Source: Chloroflexota bacterium
GTDB taxonomy: Bacteria; Chloroflexota; Chloroflexia; Chloroflexales; Chloroflexaceae
Reading direction: 5' to 3'
Length of the DNA: 49,618 bases
NCBI GenBank assembly: GCA_030550625.1
Contig: JAUQOZ010000117.1
Location: forward strand, 1-49,618
Below, in pieces: positions 27,676 through 37,731 of the stretch (position 1 is the first letter of the stretch; every line of letters starts with the position of its first letter). The position numbers and the translations under genes were made by a program. The notes beneath the pieces are model-generated. The model ran no database searches. It was given only the letters and a program-made list of their open reading frames with translations, and had not been told where the DNA came from.

Positions 27676-27957
27676 ATGTCGGATCTGGCGAAGCTCCCGG
27701 CAGCGGAGCGAAATCGACGGTATTGGCAAGAGAACCTGCGCCTGATCTCGATTTTGCTCGTGATCTGGTTTGCAGTTTCGTATGTGCCGGTACCGTTTGT
27801 TGAGGCACTCAACAACATTGTGATTGCCGGTTTTCCCCTCGGCTACTACATGGGCAGTCAGGGTTCGCTGATCGTGTTCGTGGTAGAAATTTTCTATTAC
27901 GCCTACGCCATGAACAAGCTGGATGCGAAGTACGGTTTGAGTGATCGCGATCGCTAG
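27676..27957 (+). CDS. DUF4212 sodium/solute symporter small subunit
   Basis: RYWQENLRLISILLVIWFAVSYVPVPFVEALN..GFPLGYYMGSQGSL; AAGGAGGTCCT SD. Confidence 0.92.
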   Translation: MSDLAKLPAAERNRRYWQENLRLISILLVIWFAVSYVPVPFVEALNNIVIAGFPLGYYMGSQGSLIVFVVEIFYYAYAMNKLDAKYGLSDRDR

Positions 27958-27996
27958 TCTGGCATCAGTTTTCGTAGTTGCAGAGGAGAAACGCGC

Positions 27997-30162
27997 ATGT
28001 CTGCTTCGGCCCAGAGCCAGAGCGTCTTCCGCAACCGGATGGCGCGCTATTACGGTTACTTTACGATTGGTTTCATCGTCGTGAGCTTGATCATGCTCAT
28101 GCTCGAGGTCTTTGCCGGTCTGCCCACGCAGATCATTGGCTGGATCTTCCTGCTGCTCACGATGGCGCTCTATGCGACGATCGGCATTTTGTCGCGCACG
28201 AAAGCGCTTGACGAGTACTATGTCGCCGGGCGCAATGTGCCGGCTGTGTTCAACGGTATGGCGACTGGCGCCGACTGGATGAGCGCAGCCTCGTTTATTT
28301 CGATGGCCGGTACGCTCTGGCTGCTTGGTTACGATGGTCTAGCCTACATTATGGGCTGGACGGGCGGTTACGTGTTGCTGGCGCTGCTCTTCGCACCGTA
28401 CTTGCGCAAGTTTGGCCAATACACCATTCCCGACTTTGTCGGCGCGCGCTTCGGCGGCAACACCGCTCGCGTGGTGGCGGCGATCTGCGCGATTATCGTT
28501 TCGCTGACCTACGTGACGGCGCAGGTGGTCGGCGTCGGTCTGATCATGCAGCGCTTCGTCGGCGTTGACTATGCGATCGGTGTGGTGCTCGGCCTGTCGG
28601 GTGTGCTGGTCTGTTCGTTCCTCGGTGGGATGAAGGCGGTGACGTGGACGCAGGTGGCGCAGTACATCATCCTGATTATCGCCTACCTGATTCCGGTGAC
28701 AGCGCTATCGATCCAACTGACCGGCTTCCCCATTCCGCAGTTGAGCTACGGGCAGGCCTTGCAGCGGATTCAGGTGCTCGAGCAAGAGCAAGGTCTCTCA
28801 AAGACGAGCGAGTCGCCGGTTGTGCCGGGCAAGTTTATTACTACCGGCTACATTCCGCCTTTCAACGAAGGTCTGAGCAATGCTGCGGCTGTGGATGCGG
28901 TCAAGCAGCTCAATACCCAATTCGGTCTTAATCTGACCCCGCCGGCAGCGCAGGCTATCCCCGATGCCAAGAAGCCTGAGCTTGGCGACTGGCGCGGCAC
29001 GCCGTGGAACTTCCTCGCCCTCATGGCGTGTCTGATGCTGGGCACCGCTGGTCTGCCCCACATCCTTATCCGTTTCTACACCGTGCCAAGCGTGCGCGAG
29101 AGCCGCTTGAGCGTTGGTTGGTCGCTCTTCTTCATCTTCTTGCTCTACTTCACTGCGCCGGCTTACGCCGCCTTCTCGCGCTGGCAGATCCTTGAGAATG
29201 TGGTTGGCAAGCAGATCAGTGAGCTGCCGCAGTGGACGAAGACGTGGGCCAGCAACGGTCTGATCGTGATCCGTGACCTCAAGGCGATCGACGGAGTTGA
29301 GATTGGCAAGGAGCCGGGTTGGGTGAAGAACCTGATCAATGCCAAGACCATCACGATTGAGGATGCCAACGGCAACGGCAAGATCGACCTCGGCCCGTGG
29401 GAGGATATCGGTGATGGCAAGGCGCGCGCCGGTGAAGTTTCGGGTGCGGCGAGCTTCTTGACCAAGGCGCGGGTGGATGGTATCTTGCAGCTTAACGAGC
29501 TGGGCCGCGCTACTGCTGATGGTATTGACGGCGACCTTGTGGTGCTCTCGACGCCGGATATTGCGGGTCTGCCCTTCACGATCGGCGCGCTGATCGCGGC
29601 GGGTGGTCTGGCGGCGGCGCTCAGCACCGCTGACGGTCTGCTGGTGGTGATTGCCTCGGCGATCGCGCACGACATCTACTTCCGCACGATTAATCCCAAG
29701 GCGAGCCTCAATACTCGTATCGTGCTGGGCAAGTCGATGATCGTGGTGGCGGCTGTGATTGCAGCCTTGCTTGCGCTCCCGCGCCTTGCCCTGATTGCGC
29801 AGATGGTGGCGTGGGCCTTCTCGATGGCTGCCGCGACCTTCTTCCCGGTGGTGCTGCTTGGCATCTTCTGGAAGCGGGCCAACGGCCCCGGTGCGATTGC
29901 CGGCATGATTGGCGGTTTGGGTGTCACCCTCTTCTACATGTTCAACAACTATATGAACCCGGCGTTTAATGTGCTGGGCATTTCGCACCTTGGTTCGGGC
30001 ATCTTTGGTTTGCCAGTGGCGATTATCTTGATCGTGGTCGTTAGCTTGTTGACCAAGGAACCCTCGAAGGAAACGCAGGAGCTAGTCGAGAGCTTGCGCA
30101 ATCCCATCACTGACGATGAGGGTATGAGCAAGATGATCGACCGGACAGCGACGGCGAAGTAG
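27997..30162 (+). CDS. Sodium:solute symporter, large subunit (VC_2705-like SSS family)
   Basis: GMATGADWMSAASFISMAG, multi-TM, paired with DUF4212; hydrophilic insert. Confidence 0.92.
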   Translation: MSASAQSQSVFRNRMARYYGYFTIGFIVVSLIMLMLEVFAGLPTQIIGWIFLLLTMALYATIGILSRTKALDEYYVAGRNVPAVFNGMATGADWMSAASFISMAGTLWLLGYDGLAYIMGWTGGYVLLALLFAPYLRKFGQYTIPDFVGARFGGNTARVVAAICAIIVSLTYVTAQVVGVGLIMQRFVGVDYAIGVVLGLSGVLVCSFLGGMKAVTWTQVAQYIILIIAYLIPVTALSIQLTGFPIPQLSYGQALQRIQVLEQEQGLSKTSESPVVPGKFITTGYIPPFNEGLSNAAAVDAVKQLNTQFGLNLTPPAAQAIPDAKKPELGDWRGTPWNFLALMACLMLGTAGLPHILIRFYTVPSVRESRLSVGWSLFFIFLLYFTAPAYAAFSRWQILENVVGKQISELPQWTKTWASNGLIVIRDLKAIDGVEIGKEPGWVKNLINAKTITIEDANGNGKIDLGPWEDIGDGKARAGEVSGAASFLTKARVDGILQLNELGRATADGIDGDLVVLSTPDIAGLPFTIGALIAAGGLAAALSTADGLLVVIASAIAHDIYFRTINPKASLNTRIVLGKSMIVVAAVIAALLALPRLALIAQMVAWAFSMAAATFFPVVLLGIFWKRANGPGAIAGMIGGLGVTLFYMFNNYMNPAFNVLGISHLGSGIFGLPVAIILIVVVSLLTKEPSKETQELVESLRNPITDDEGMSKMIDRTATAK

Positions 30163-30182
30163 GTTCATGGTTTAGCGAAAGG

Positions 30183-30213
30183 CCACGGCGCGGGCAACTT
30201 GCTCGCGCCGTGG
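30183..30213 (+). terminator. Hairpin terminator downstream of symporter
   Basis: CCACGGCGCG - loop - CGCGCCGTGG then TTGTGTTTG. Confidence 0.65.
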
Positions 30214-30266
30214 TTGTGTTTGGGTAGACCGCCGGCAGGCGCTTGATCGTGCTATACTGCCAGTGT

Positions 30267-31529
30267 ATGGATACGATCAAGACTCTGCTCGTGCGTGTAC
30301 AATCGTTGATCGCGGTGACGCTGCTCGTTACCGTCGCTGCCTGTAGCCTGCCGCCGCCTGCTGAGCCTACGCCGGCAGTGTCAGCGACAACAGCGCCTTC
30401 GCCAACAAGTTCAATCTTGCCAACCCAACCGGCAGCCGCTACAGCTCCTGCAACTCCGGCCCGGCGCGGGCCGCCGCTTGGTACCTTCTTTTTTTACTGG
30501 TACAACTGCCCGCAACAAGAATGTAACGCTGACCAACTGCGCGCGGTGCCACCCGGTTGGTTGACGCCGCTGCCCGATGATCCCGATCCGCGTGATGGTC
30601 TCAGCTATTCATCGTATAACTACGACTGGTACGAGGAAGAACTGCGCACGATGGCCGCTACCGGGATTGACATCGTCTTTCCGGTGAGTTGGGGTGATCA
30701 TCCGCATCCTTGGTTTCAGCAAGATCGCATCAACTTGCTCGTGCAAGCGAATGGTGTTTTAGCGCGGCCCTTGCAGATCGGCATGTTCCTCGATACCACG
30801 GCCCAGCAAGGGATGTACCAAGAATTCTTGGGTAATGGCTACCGGTTTGGCCCGAACGTGCCGCGGTTGCCGCTGAGTGATCCGCGCAGCGGGTATTTCT
30901 TCTACAACCTGCATATTCGCGATTTCTTTCAGCGGGTGCCCCGTGAGATGTGGGCCACCATTGATGGCCGCCCGATCATTATTACCTATACGGCTCTGTG
31001 CTGCGATAATCTCGAATTGAGCGGCGCCTTGTGGCAGGCTGTCAAAGATGCCTTTCGCGCCGATTTTGGCGTCGAGCCGTGGCTGATCCTCGAAGAGACG
31101 TGGCTCAACCCGCAGGCGCTAGCCCCGCCAGCGGGTTTGCCGAGCAGCGCCGAGGCGGCTGATGGCGTCTATCGCTGGGGGACGGCGCTGGTCGGGCCGT
31201 ATACCGGCGAATTGCGCGGGTTTAAGGTGAGCAGCGCCGGGCCGGGGTTCGATAACTCGCGCATTCCGGGGGTAAGCGACCCGCGGGTGCAGCCGCGTGA
31301 TGAACCTCCCGGCGGCGGCCCTGTCGCCCCCGGCGCATTTCTGCGCGCCAGCCTTGCGGCTATCCCGACCGATACCGATCTGGTGCTGATCGAGACGTGG
31401 AATGAATGGCCAGAGAATACCGCAGTGGCGCCGGCGGCGTATACTGACCGCGATGGTCGCCCCCTGCCGCCCGATTTCTACCTACAAATCATTCGCGAAT
31501 GGCGGGCAACCTTTGGGCCAGCGCCGTGA
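30267..31529 (+). CDS. Lipoprotein with GH71/GH99-like catalytic domain
   Basis: Lipobox VTVAACS; FFFYWYNC, YSSYNYDWYEEELRTMAATGIDIVFPVSWGD, IETWNEWPENTAVAPA; start 30267 inferred. Confidence 0.75.
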   Translation: MDTIKTLLVRVQSLIAVTLLVTVAACSLPPPAEPTPAVSATTAPSPTSSILPTQPAAATAPATPARRGPPLGTFFFYWYNCPQQECNADQLRAVPPGWLTPLPDDPDPRDGLSYSSYNYDWYEEELRTMAATGIDIVFPVSWGDHPHPWFQQDRINLLVQANGVLARPLQIGMFLDTTAQQGMYQEFLGNGYRFGPNVPRLPLSDPRSGYFFYNLHIRDFFQRVPREMWATIDGRPIIITYTALCCDNLELSGALWQAVKDAFRADFGVEPWLILEETWLNPQALAPPAGLPSSAEAADGVYRWGTALVGPYTGELRGFKVSSAGPGFDNSRIPGVSDPRVQPRDEPPGGGPVAPGAFLRASLAAIPTDTDLVLIETWNEWPENTAVAPAAYTDRDGRPLPPDFYLQIIREWRATFGPAP

Positions 31530-31636
31530 AGTCGCTCACTATTGGGGTGTGTATCCTTTCCCTCGCTCGCAGCCAATAACGCTGGTACAATATTATGAAA
31601 CGAGGATTTGCGTTATACGTCTAGAAAGACGATCGT

Positions 31637-31954
31637 ATGAGTTGGACATTTTTGACCAACCATGCGCAAGTCTTGCTCTGTATTGCTCGCAACTCGCGGG
31701 TGACAGCACACGACATTGCGCAGACGGTTGGGATTACCGAGCGGGCCGTGCAGCGGATCTTGCACGATCTGCACGAGGCCGGCTACATTTCGCACGTGCG
31801 CGAAGGCCGGCACAATCGGTACACCATCTATGCCGATCGCCCGTTGCGCCATCCAGCCCAGCAAGGTTTGGCGGTGCGCGATTTACTTGCTATCTTGCTG
31901 AATGGGAAAGCGACCGAAACCGGCGAGGTGGCAACCGCAGTAGGTTCTGAATAG
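31637..31954 (+). CDS. Winged-helix transcriptional regulator (MarR-like HTH)
   Basis: TAHDIAQTVGITERAVQRILHDLHEAGYISHVREGRHNRYTI. Confidence 0.85.
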   Translation: MSWTFLTNHAQVLLCIARNSRVTAHDIAQTVGITERAVQRILHDLHEAGYISHVREGRHNRYTIYADRPLRHPAQQGLAVRDLLAILLNGKATETGEVATAVGSE

Positions 31955-31959
31955 CATAA

Positions 31960-31989
31960 GCCGGGGGTGAGCGAGCGCTCACCCCCGGC
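31960..31989. terminator. Bidirectional terminator-like hairpin
   Basis: GCCGGGGGTGAGC-GAGC-GCTCACCCCCGGC, 13-bp stem between convergent genes. Confidence 0.6.
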
Positions 31990-31999
31990 GCATAGCGGG

Positions 32000-32323
32000 C
32001 TAACAAACGTCTCTAAATAGCTCGATCAGCTCGTTGATTGTTTCGGCGCGGCAACGCTCGCTATCGCTCAAGCAATTTTGCGCATAGCATTCGAGCACAA
32101 CGCTATTGGCGCTGGCCAATGCCTGCCGGATGGCCGCGATCTGATGGACAATATCGCGGCAGTCGCGACCCTCTTCCACCATGCGCTGAATGCCGCGTAC
32201 TTGGCCTTCAATGCGCCGTAAACGGCGCACCAGTTCGTCGCGTCGTTCAGGCGTCAATGGATGGCAACCGGCGTTCATAGGCCGTTCACCTGCCGGGTTT
32301 GGTGTTGGTGGCGGAGTGCTCAC
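32000..32323 (-). CDS. CsoR/CstR/FrmR-family metal- or sulfur-sensing repressor
   Basis: RRIEGQVRGIQRMVEEGRDCRDIVHQIAAIRQALASANSVVLECYAQNCL; GTG start overlapping trx stop. Confidence 0.9.
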   Translation of the reverse strand: MSTPPPTPNPAGERPMNAGCHPLTPERRDELVRRLRRIEGQVRGIQRMVEEGRDCRDIVHQIAAIRQALASANSVVLECYAQNCLSDSERCRAETINELIELFRDVC

Positions 32324-32652
32324 GCCATTGCCAGCACTTTATCGAAGATCTCGCGATACATCGCTTCCGGTCGTGCGCCGATCAACCGTCCGACTTCCTT
32401 GCCATTCTTAAAGATGACCAGCGTCGGAATGCCCTGAATGCCGAGCTGGGAAGCATAGCGGACGTTATCGTCGGTGTTGACCTTGGCGATGGTGAGCCGG
32501 CCCTCATACTCGTTGGCCAGCTTATCAAGGATAGGGGCGATGACACGGCACGGCCCGCACCACGGCGCCCAAAAATCGACCACGACCGGCGTGCTCGATT
32601 GCAAGACCTTCTCGGCAAAATCGGAATCGTTTACGACGATGGGCTTAGCCAT
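32320..32652 (-). CDS. trxA: Thioredoxin
   Basis: VDFWAPWCGPCRVIAPIL, GIQGIPTLVIFKNG; start 32652 with GGAGGA SD. Confidence 0.96.
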   Translation of the reverse strand: MAKPIVVNDSDFAEKVLQSSTPVVVDFWAPWCGPCRVIAPILDKLANEYEGRLTIAKVNTDDNVRYASQLGIQGIPTLVIFKNGKEVGRLIGARPEAMYREIFDKVLAMA

Positions 32653-32715
32653 TGGTTCTATCCTCCTCAATAATTCGTAAGCGGCAGTTGCTTTACCGTA
32701 GTGCGGGTAGTGAAC

Positions 32716-32761
32716 ATACCCCCCGGGGGTATACTATACCCGGGACTGGGCCAGTTGTCAA
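32716..32761 (-). promoter_or_regulatory. trx-csoR promoter and CsoR-type operator
   Basis: Minus strand TTGACA (32761-32756) - 17 nt - TATAGT (32738-32733), then ATACCCCC-C-GGGGGTAT palindrome 32716-32732. Confidence 0.8.
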
Positions 32762-32871
32762 GAGGATGATGCTCTGTGTTATACTGAAAGCGTGATCAGC
32801 ACCAGCGAGGGTTTCCATAGATTTCATCGGCCCGTCAGTAGTTCGTATTTTGTGACCGGAAGGAGGCAACC

Positions 32872-33603
32872 TTGGCAACGCTAGGGCGTGATGTCACGAT
32901 TACACTGATTGGTCATGGCACCTTCCACCTAACGACGCCGGAGGGCCGCAATATCTTGATCGATGCGTGGGTTGACGGTAATCCGGCCTGCCCTGAGCCG
33001 TGGAAGGCCCGAGTACGTGAGAACTTGGCGGCGATCTTTGTGACGCATGGCCACTTCGACCACATTGCCGATCTGGTGGATATCGCGCGTGAAACCGGGG
33101 CGACGGTCGTTTGCCAATACGATATGGTGGCCTACCTTGAAGGCGAAGGCATCCCGGCGGCGCAAATTGTCGGCTTTAACAAAGGCGGCACGGTGACGGT
33201 CGCTGATGTGCGGGCAACAATGACGACGGCGCACCATTCGAGCACGATCTATGAGAATGGCCAAATTATCAGTCTGGGCACGGCAGCCGGTTATGTGTTG
33301 CGGTTTAGCAATGGCTTTACCATCTATCACACCGGCGATACCTGCGTGACGATGGACATGCAGATCATCGGCGAATTGTACCGCCCTGAACTGGTGATCT
33401 TGCCGATCGGCGATCACTTTACCATGGATCCGCGCCAAGCGGCGTATGCCTTGAAGCTGATCGGCGCCAAGTATGCGATCCCGGAACATTTTGGCACATT
33501 CCCTATTTTGAGCGGGACACCAGAGGCTTTGGTCGAACATTGCCGGGAGTTTGGCGTAACCACTGAGGTGATTGCGCTCAAGCCGGGTGAGTCGGTGAGT
33601 TAA
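32872..33603 (+). CDS. Metal-dependent MBL-fold hydrolase (UPF0173-like)
   Basis: LIGHGTFHL, THGHFDHIAD, HTGDT, LPIGDHFTM; TTG start likely. Confidence 0.9.
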   Translation: MATLGRDVTITLIGHGTFHLTTPEGRNILIDAWVDGNPACPEPWKARVRENLAAIFVTHGHFDHIADLVDIARETGATVVCQYDMVAYLEGEGIPAAQIVGFNKGGTVTVADVRATMTTAHHSSTIYENGQIISLGTAAGYVLRFSNGFTIYHTGDTCVTMDMQIIGELYRPELVILPIGDHFTMDPRQAAYALKLIGAKYAIPEHFGTFPILSGTPEALVEHCREFGVTTEVIALKPGESVS

Positions 33604-33627
33604 GCGAGGAGCGATGATGGCACGTTC

Positions 33628-33670
33628 GTTCTGTTTGCCGGTATCATTCCGGCAAACAGAACGGCTTTTT
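33628..33670 (+). terminator. Rho-independent terminator
   Basis: GTTCTGTTTGCCGG-TATCATT-CCGGCAAACAGAAC then GGCTTTTT, 14-bp perfect stem. Confidence 0.92.
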
Positions 33671-33706
33671 CACTTTTACGCGACATAAACACAGGGAGAA
33701 GAGACG

Positions 33707-34963
33707 ATGCTTGAACATTTGCGCGCAACTGACCCGATCATTGCCGATTTGATCGAGCGTGAAGCGCAACGCCAGCGCCAAGGGCTTGAGCTGATCGCCA
33801 GCGAGAATTACACCAGCCTCGCTGTGATGGAAGCGCAGGGGTCGGTGTTGACCAACAAGTATGCCGAGGGCTTGCCCGGACGGCGCTACTACGGCGGCTG
33901 TGAGTTTGTGGACGCAATCGAGCAGTTAGCGATCGATCGCGCCTGCCAGTTGTTTGGCACGGCGCATGCCAATGTCCAGCCGCACAGCGGGGCGCAAGCC
34001 AATATCGCGGTGTTCACTGCTCTGTTGCAACCCGGCGATACCATCCTCGGCATGCGGCTTGATCACGGCGGCCACCTCACCCACGGCAGCCCGGTCAATT
34101 TTTCCGGTAAGTGGTATAACGTGCAGTTCTATGGCGTCGATCCGCAGAGCGGCCAGATCGACTACGACGACTTAGCCGCCAAAGCGCGCGCGATCCGGCC
34201 CAAGTTGATTACGTCCGGCGCGAGCGCCTACCCGCGGATCATCGATTTTGCCCGTATGCGCCAGATCGCCGATGAAGTCGGCGCATTGTTAATGGCCGAT
34301 ATTGCTCATATTGCCGGGCTGGTGGCCGCCGGCGAGCATCCGTCGCCGGTTGGTCACGCGCACATCATCACTACCACGACGCACAAGACGTTGCGCGGCC
34401 CGCGCGGCGGTCTCATCCTGATGGGAGAAGAGTTTGCCAAACAGATTAACTCCAGTGTCTTTCCGGGGACGCAAGGCGGGCCGCTGATGCACGTGATTGC
34501 CGGCAAAGCGGTTGCCTTCGGCGAGGCGCTCCGGCCTGAATTCAAGCAGTACGCCGCCCAGATCCGGCTTAATGCGCGGGCGCTGGCGGAAGGGTTGCGC
34601 GGGCAGGGGTTAACGTTGGTTAGTGGCGGCACTGATAATCACCTAATGCTGGTCGATTTACGCAGCACCGGCCTGACCGGCGCGCAGGCGCAGCGGGCGT
34701 TGGATAAAGCGGCGATCACGGTTAATAAGAATGCCATCCCCGACGATCCGCAGCCGCCGATGAAGACGAGCGGGATTCGCATCGGAACCCCGGCAGTCAC
34801 AACGCGCGGCATGCGCGAGCGTGAAATGGCGCAAATTGCGGCGTGGATTGGCGAGGTATTGATGTATCCTGACGACGAAGCGCGGTTGGCGCGCATTGCG
34901 TCCGAGGTGGCTGACATGTGCCGCCATTTTCCGGTGCCTGCCGATATGGTACAGGTGCGCTAA
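33707..34963 (+). CDS. glyA: Serine hydroxymethyltransferase
   Basis: [44 protein letters not shown]. Confidence 0.97.
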   Translation: MLEHLRATDPIIADLIEREAQRQRQGLELIASENYTSLAVMEAQGSVLTNKYAEGLPGRRYYGGCEFVDAIEQLAIDRACQLFGTAHANVQPHSGAQANIAVFTALLQPGDTILGMRLDHGGHLTHGSPVNFSGKWYNVQFYGVDPQSGQIDYDDLAAKARAIRPKLITSGASAYPRIIDFARMRQIADEVGALLMADIAHIAGLVAAGEHPSPVGHAHIITTTTHKTLRGPRGGLILMGEEFAKQINSSVFPGTQGGPLMHVIAGKAVAFGEALRPEFKQYAAQIRLNARALAEGLRGQGLTLVSGGTDNHLMLVDLRSTGLTGAQAQRALDKAAITVNKNAIPDDPQPPMKTSGIRIGTPAVTTRGMREREMAQIAAWIGEVLMYPDDEARLARIASEVADMCRHFPVPADMVQVR

Positions 34964-34978
34964 CGTCCACTTGTTGGC

Positions 34979-35000
34979 GGGCCGCACCGCGGTGCGGCCC
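34979..35000. terminator. Hairpin between convergent glyA and protease gene
   Basis: GGGCCGCACC-GC-GGTGCGGCCC. Confidence 0.6.
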
Positions 35001-35001
35001 A

Positions 35002-36408
35002 TCACCACGCTTCCGGCGCGGGCCACAATTGGCGACCGATTAACCGGATTGCTAGCCCAGCCGCGCCAAGGAAGAGCAGGGCGGCGGCGAGGGTGCGCTG
35101 CTGTTCGGCAAGGCTGCGGCGCAGCGCTAAAGCGTTATCGCGCCGTACCTCGTCACCCAAAGCGGCAAACTCACGCGCAGCCGCTTCAGCATTCGTCTGC
35201 GCCCCAAAGATGTCAAACCGGCGGGCTTGTTCATCGGCCCGGCGCAGTGTCTCGCCGGCTTGTAACCCGCGCGCCACTCGCGTCCGATACTCGGCAAGCA
35301 CGCTTGCTTGACGGCGGTCATCGATCTCGCGGTAGGCTTGCTCGGCCTGCCCAATCAGTCGTTCGGCCTGTTCATAGTCTCCGTTAAGCAATGCGGTACG
35401 GGCAGCTTCGGTTAATTGATTGGCGCGCTGCCCGATCTGGGCCCGCGCTTGCAACGCAGCGATGCGGTTTTGCGTCTCGGCATCAGCAATTGCGTTAAGG
35501 CGTTCGAGTTCGCGCAAGGCGCGATCATAATCGCCGGCGGCAAGCAATGCCTGCACCGGCGCTAAATCGATCATTGTCGGGGGAATAGCAGCCGGTTCGA
35601 GCTGCAAAAACGTAGGCAGCCATGCCCGCCATTCGCTTTCAAGGGTAGTGGCCGAGACGCCATAGATTGCTGCCATTGCCGAACGGTAGCCGCTGCTTTG
35701 GGGTAATGTGGTGAGAAATCGGCGAAACTGCTCGAAGCCATCACGATCGATCAAAAAGGTCACAATTGACCACGTTTGCGGGTAGCTCAGTTCGGGTTGG
35801 CCATAGATTACGTTACGGTCATCTAACACGGCCCACGACCACAACGCCCCGCGCTGGGTAAGATCGCGCAGAATAGCGATTTTGTCGTCGCGATCCGGCC
35901 CCGGCAATTCCATGTACTGCGCAATCCCCTCTTGCAAACCAACATTCAACCGGCCATTACTGAGCTCGGCGGCGAAGATGTGGGTCAACTCGTGGCGCAA
36001 GTTGTTGATCTGAGCCGTCTCACTCTGGCGGCGCGCTCGCTCGACAATGACCACCACTTCACGGCGGCGAAAATCGGCATGAGCAATCACGCCGGGGACA
36101 TTGCGTGCGGCTGGATTCGCCGTGAAGTAGGATTCGCTAGTGGGGTAGAGGCGTAAGGTTAGCGGTGTCGTTGGTTGAAAGGCGAAGGTCGTGCTCAGTT
36201 CGTCGTACAGGGTGTCAATCATCGTGGCGTAACTGCTGGCAACCGCTTCGTCATCGGGAACATAGACGATGCGAAAATAGGCCGTGTTTTGCTCTGCCCA
36301 CGTTGGCTGAGCCAAAGCCACGCCGCCAATGAGCCATGCACATAATGCTGCCAGCGTGATCAGCCAGAGCCGTAATCTGATCATAATCTTTGCAGTAAGG
36401 TGATTCAT
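35002..36408 (-). CDS. Secreted/membrane-anchored peptidase-MA-like protein with coiled-coil/TPR-like region
   Basis: Signal peptide, NNLRHELTHIFAAEL zinc motif, EGIAQYME, C-terminal TM LAAALLFLGAAGLAIRLIG. Confidence 0.8.
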   Translation of the reverse strand: MNHLTAKIMIRLRLWLITLAALCAWLIGGVALAQPTWAEQNTAYFRIVYVPDDEAVASSYATMIDTLYDELSTTFAFQPTTPLTLRLYPTSESYFTANPAARNVPGVIAHADFRRREVVVIVERARRQSETAQINNLRHELTHIFAAELSNGRLNVGLQEGIAQYMELPGPDRDDKIAILRDLTQRGALWSWAVLDDRNVIYGQPELSYPQTWSIVTFLIDRDGFEQFRRFLTTLPQSSGYRSAMAAIYGVSATTLESEWRAWLPTFLQLEPAAIPPTMIDLAPVQALLAAGDYDRALRELERLNAIADAETQNRIAALQARAQIGQRANQLTEAARTALLNGDYEQAERLIGQAEQAYREIDDRRQASVLAEYRTRVARGLQAGETLRRADEQARRFDIFGAQTNAEAAAREFAALGDEVRRDNALALRRSLAEQQRTLAAALLFLGAAGLAIRLIGRQLWPAPEAW

Positions 36409-36537
36409 GACAATGGTAGTGTACCATGGTCATGGGGGATGTGCTAGGACATCTCTGGCGGAAGTGAGATCCTGCCTCATTGCCGCCAGCGCTTGCCCCG
36501 AGGTAACAAACTTCATTGACATCCTAACTAAACGGCT

Positions 36538-37731
36538 ATGACAACATCCTTTTTCGCGCAACTGCCACTCTTGACCAAGTTCAGCGATATTGCCGATTTG
36601 AACGCTTACCAGCCATTGCCTGATGATTGGACGGTCATCGTTTGCGATGTGCGCGGATCGACGCGCGCGGTGGCCGAAGGCCGGTATAAAGAGGTGAATA
36701 TGGCTGGGGCTGCCACCATCACTGCGGCGCTGAATGTGGCTGGCGACGTCGAGATCCCGTTCGTGTTTGGCGGCGATGGCGCATCGTTAGCCGTGCCGCC
36801 AGAATTGGTTGAGGGGACGTTACGGGCGCTCAGCGCAGTCAGCGGTTTGACGCAACAGGCGTTTAACCTTGAACTGCGGGTTGGGGCCGTGCCGGCAGAC
36901 ACAATCACGCAGGCCGGCTATCAAGTATTGGTAGGACGGTTGGCGTTGAACCAACAGGTGGCGCAGGCGGTGTTTAGCGGCGGTGGAATGAGCTATGCCG
37001 AGCGGTTGGTGAAAGATGAAAAGACGGCGGCAGAGGTGTTGGTCGCTCCCGGCAATCCTGACGAAGCGAACCTGAGCGGGCTCGAGTGCCGTTGGAACAC
37101 CATCCCGCCGGCGCACGGGGCGGCCTTGTGCCTGATTGTGCAGGTCTTGCCGCAGGCTGATCCGGCGGCTACGATGGCCGTGTACCGGATGGTCATTGAC
37201 GCGATTGAGCAGATCTATGGCGGCGATCAGGCCTACCATCCGTTGCACTATTCACGGATGCAAGCCAGCGCCAAGCCGGTAGCGCTCTGGCCAGAGGCGC
37301 GGCTGCGCGGCGGCGTAGGCCGGATGGCGCAATTGGCGTATTGGGCGCAGATCTACGGTCTCAATTTAGGTGTGCGTGGCTATCGGTGGCTGCAACAATT
37401 GCGCGGCGAGGATCCTTGGTGGGATCGCTACCGGCAGCATGTGGTGACGGCAGCCGACTATCGCAAATACGATGATGTGCTGCGTATGATCATATCGGGC
37501 GATGATGAGCAGCATGCACAACTACTCGCATGGTTGGAAGCGCGGGCCGCAGCGGGTGAGCTCGTGTTCGGCGCGCACCGCTCGCCAGAGGTGATGCTCA
37601 CCTGCGTGGTCTTCGAGCGGATGGGGCGCCAGATTCACTTTGTGGATGGCGCTGATGGCGGTTTTACCCTCGCCGCGCTTGATCTCAAGCAGCGGCTGCG
37701 CCAGATGGCGCCGGTCAGCAGCCGGGAATAA
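36538..37731 (+). CDS. DUF3095 family protein (nucleotidyl-cyclase-like)
   Basis: FFAQLPLLTKFSDI..PLPDDWTVIVCDVRGSTRAVAEGRYKEVN, FVFGGDGASLAVPP. Confidence 0.85.
   Translation: MTTSFFAQLPLLTKFSDIADLNAYQPLPDDWTVIVCDVRGSTRAVAEGRYKEVNMAGAATITAALNVAGDVEIPFVFGGDGASLAVPPELVEGTLRALSAVSGLTQQAFNLELRVGAVPADTITQAGYQVLVGRLALNQQVAQAVFSGGGMSYAERLVKDEKTAAEVLVAPGNPDEANLSGLECRWNTIPPAHGAALCLIVQVLPQADPAATMAVYRMVIDAIEQIYGGDQAYHPLHYSRMQASAKPVALWPEARLRGGVGRMAQLAYWAQIYGLNLGVRGYRWLQQLRGEDPWWDRYRQHVVTAADYRKYDDVLRMIISGDDEQHAQLLAWLEARAAAGELVFGAHRSPEVMLTCVVFERMGRQIHFVDGADGGFTLAALDLKQRLRQMAPVSSRE

Noticed and set aside
28798-29988. 396-aa minus-strand ORF
   Set aside because: Antisense to the SSS symporter; composition RHHH/Arg-rich with no domain signature.
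33604-33706. Riboswitch upstream of glyA
   Set aside because: The gap is largely filled by a standard terminator of the upstream gene; no conserved aptamer core recognised.
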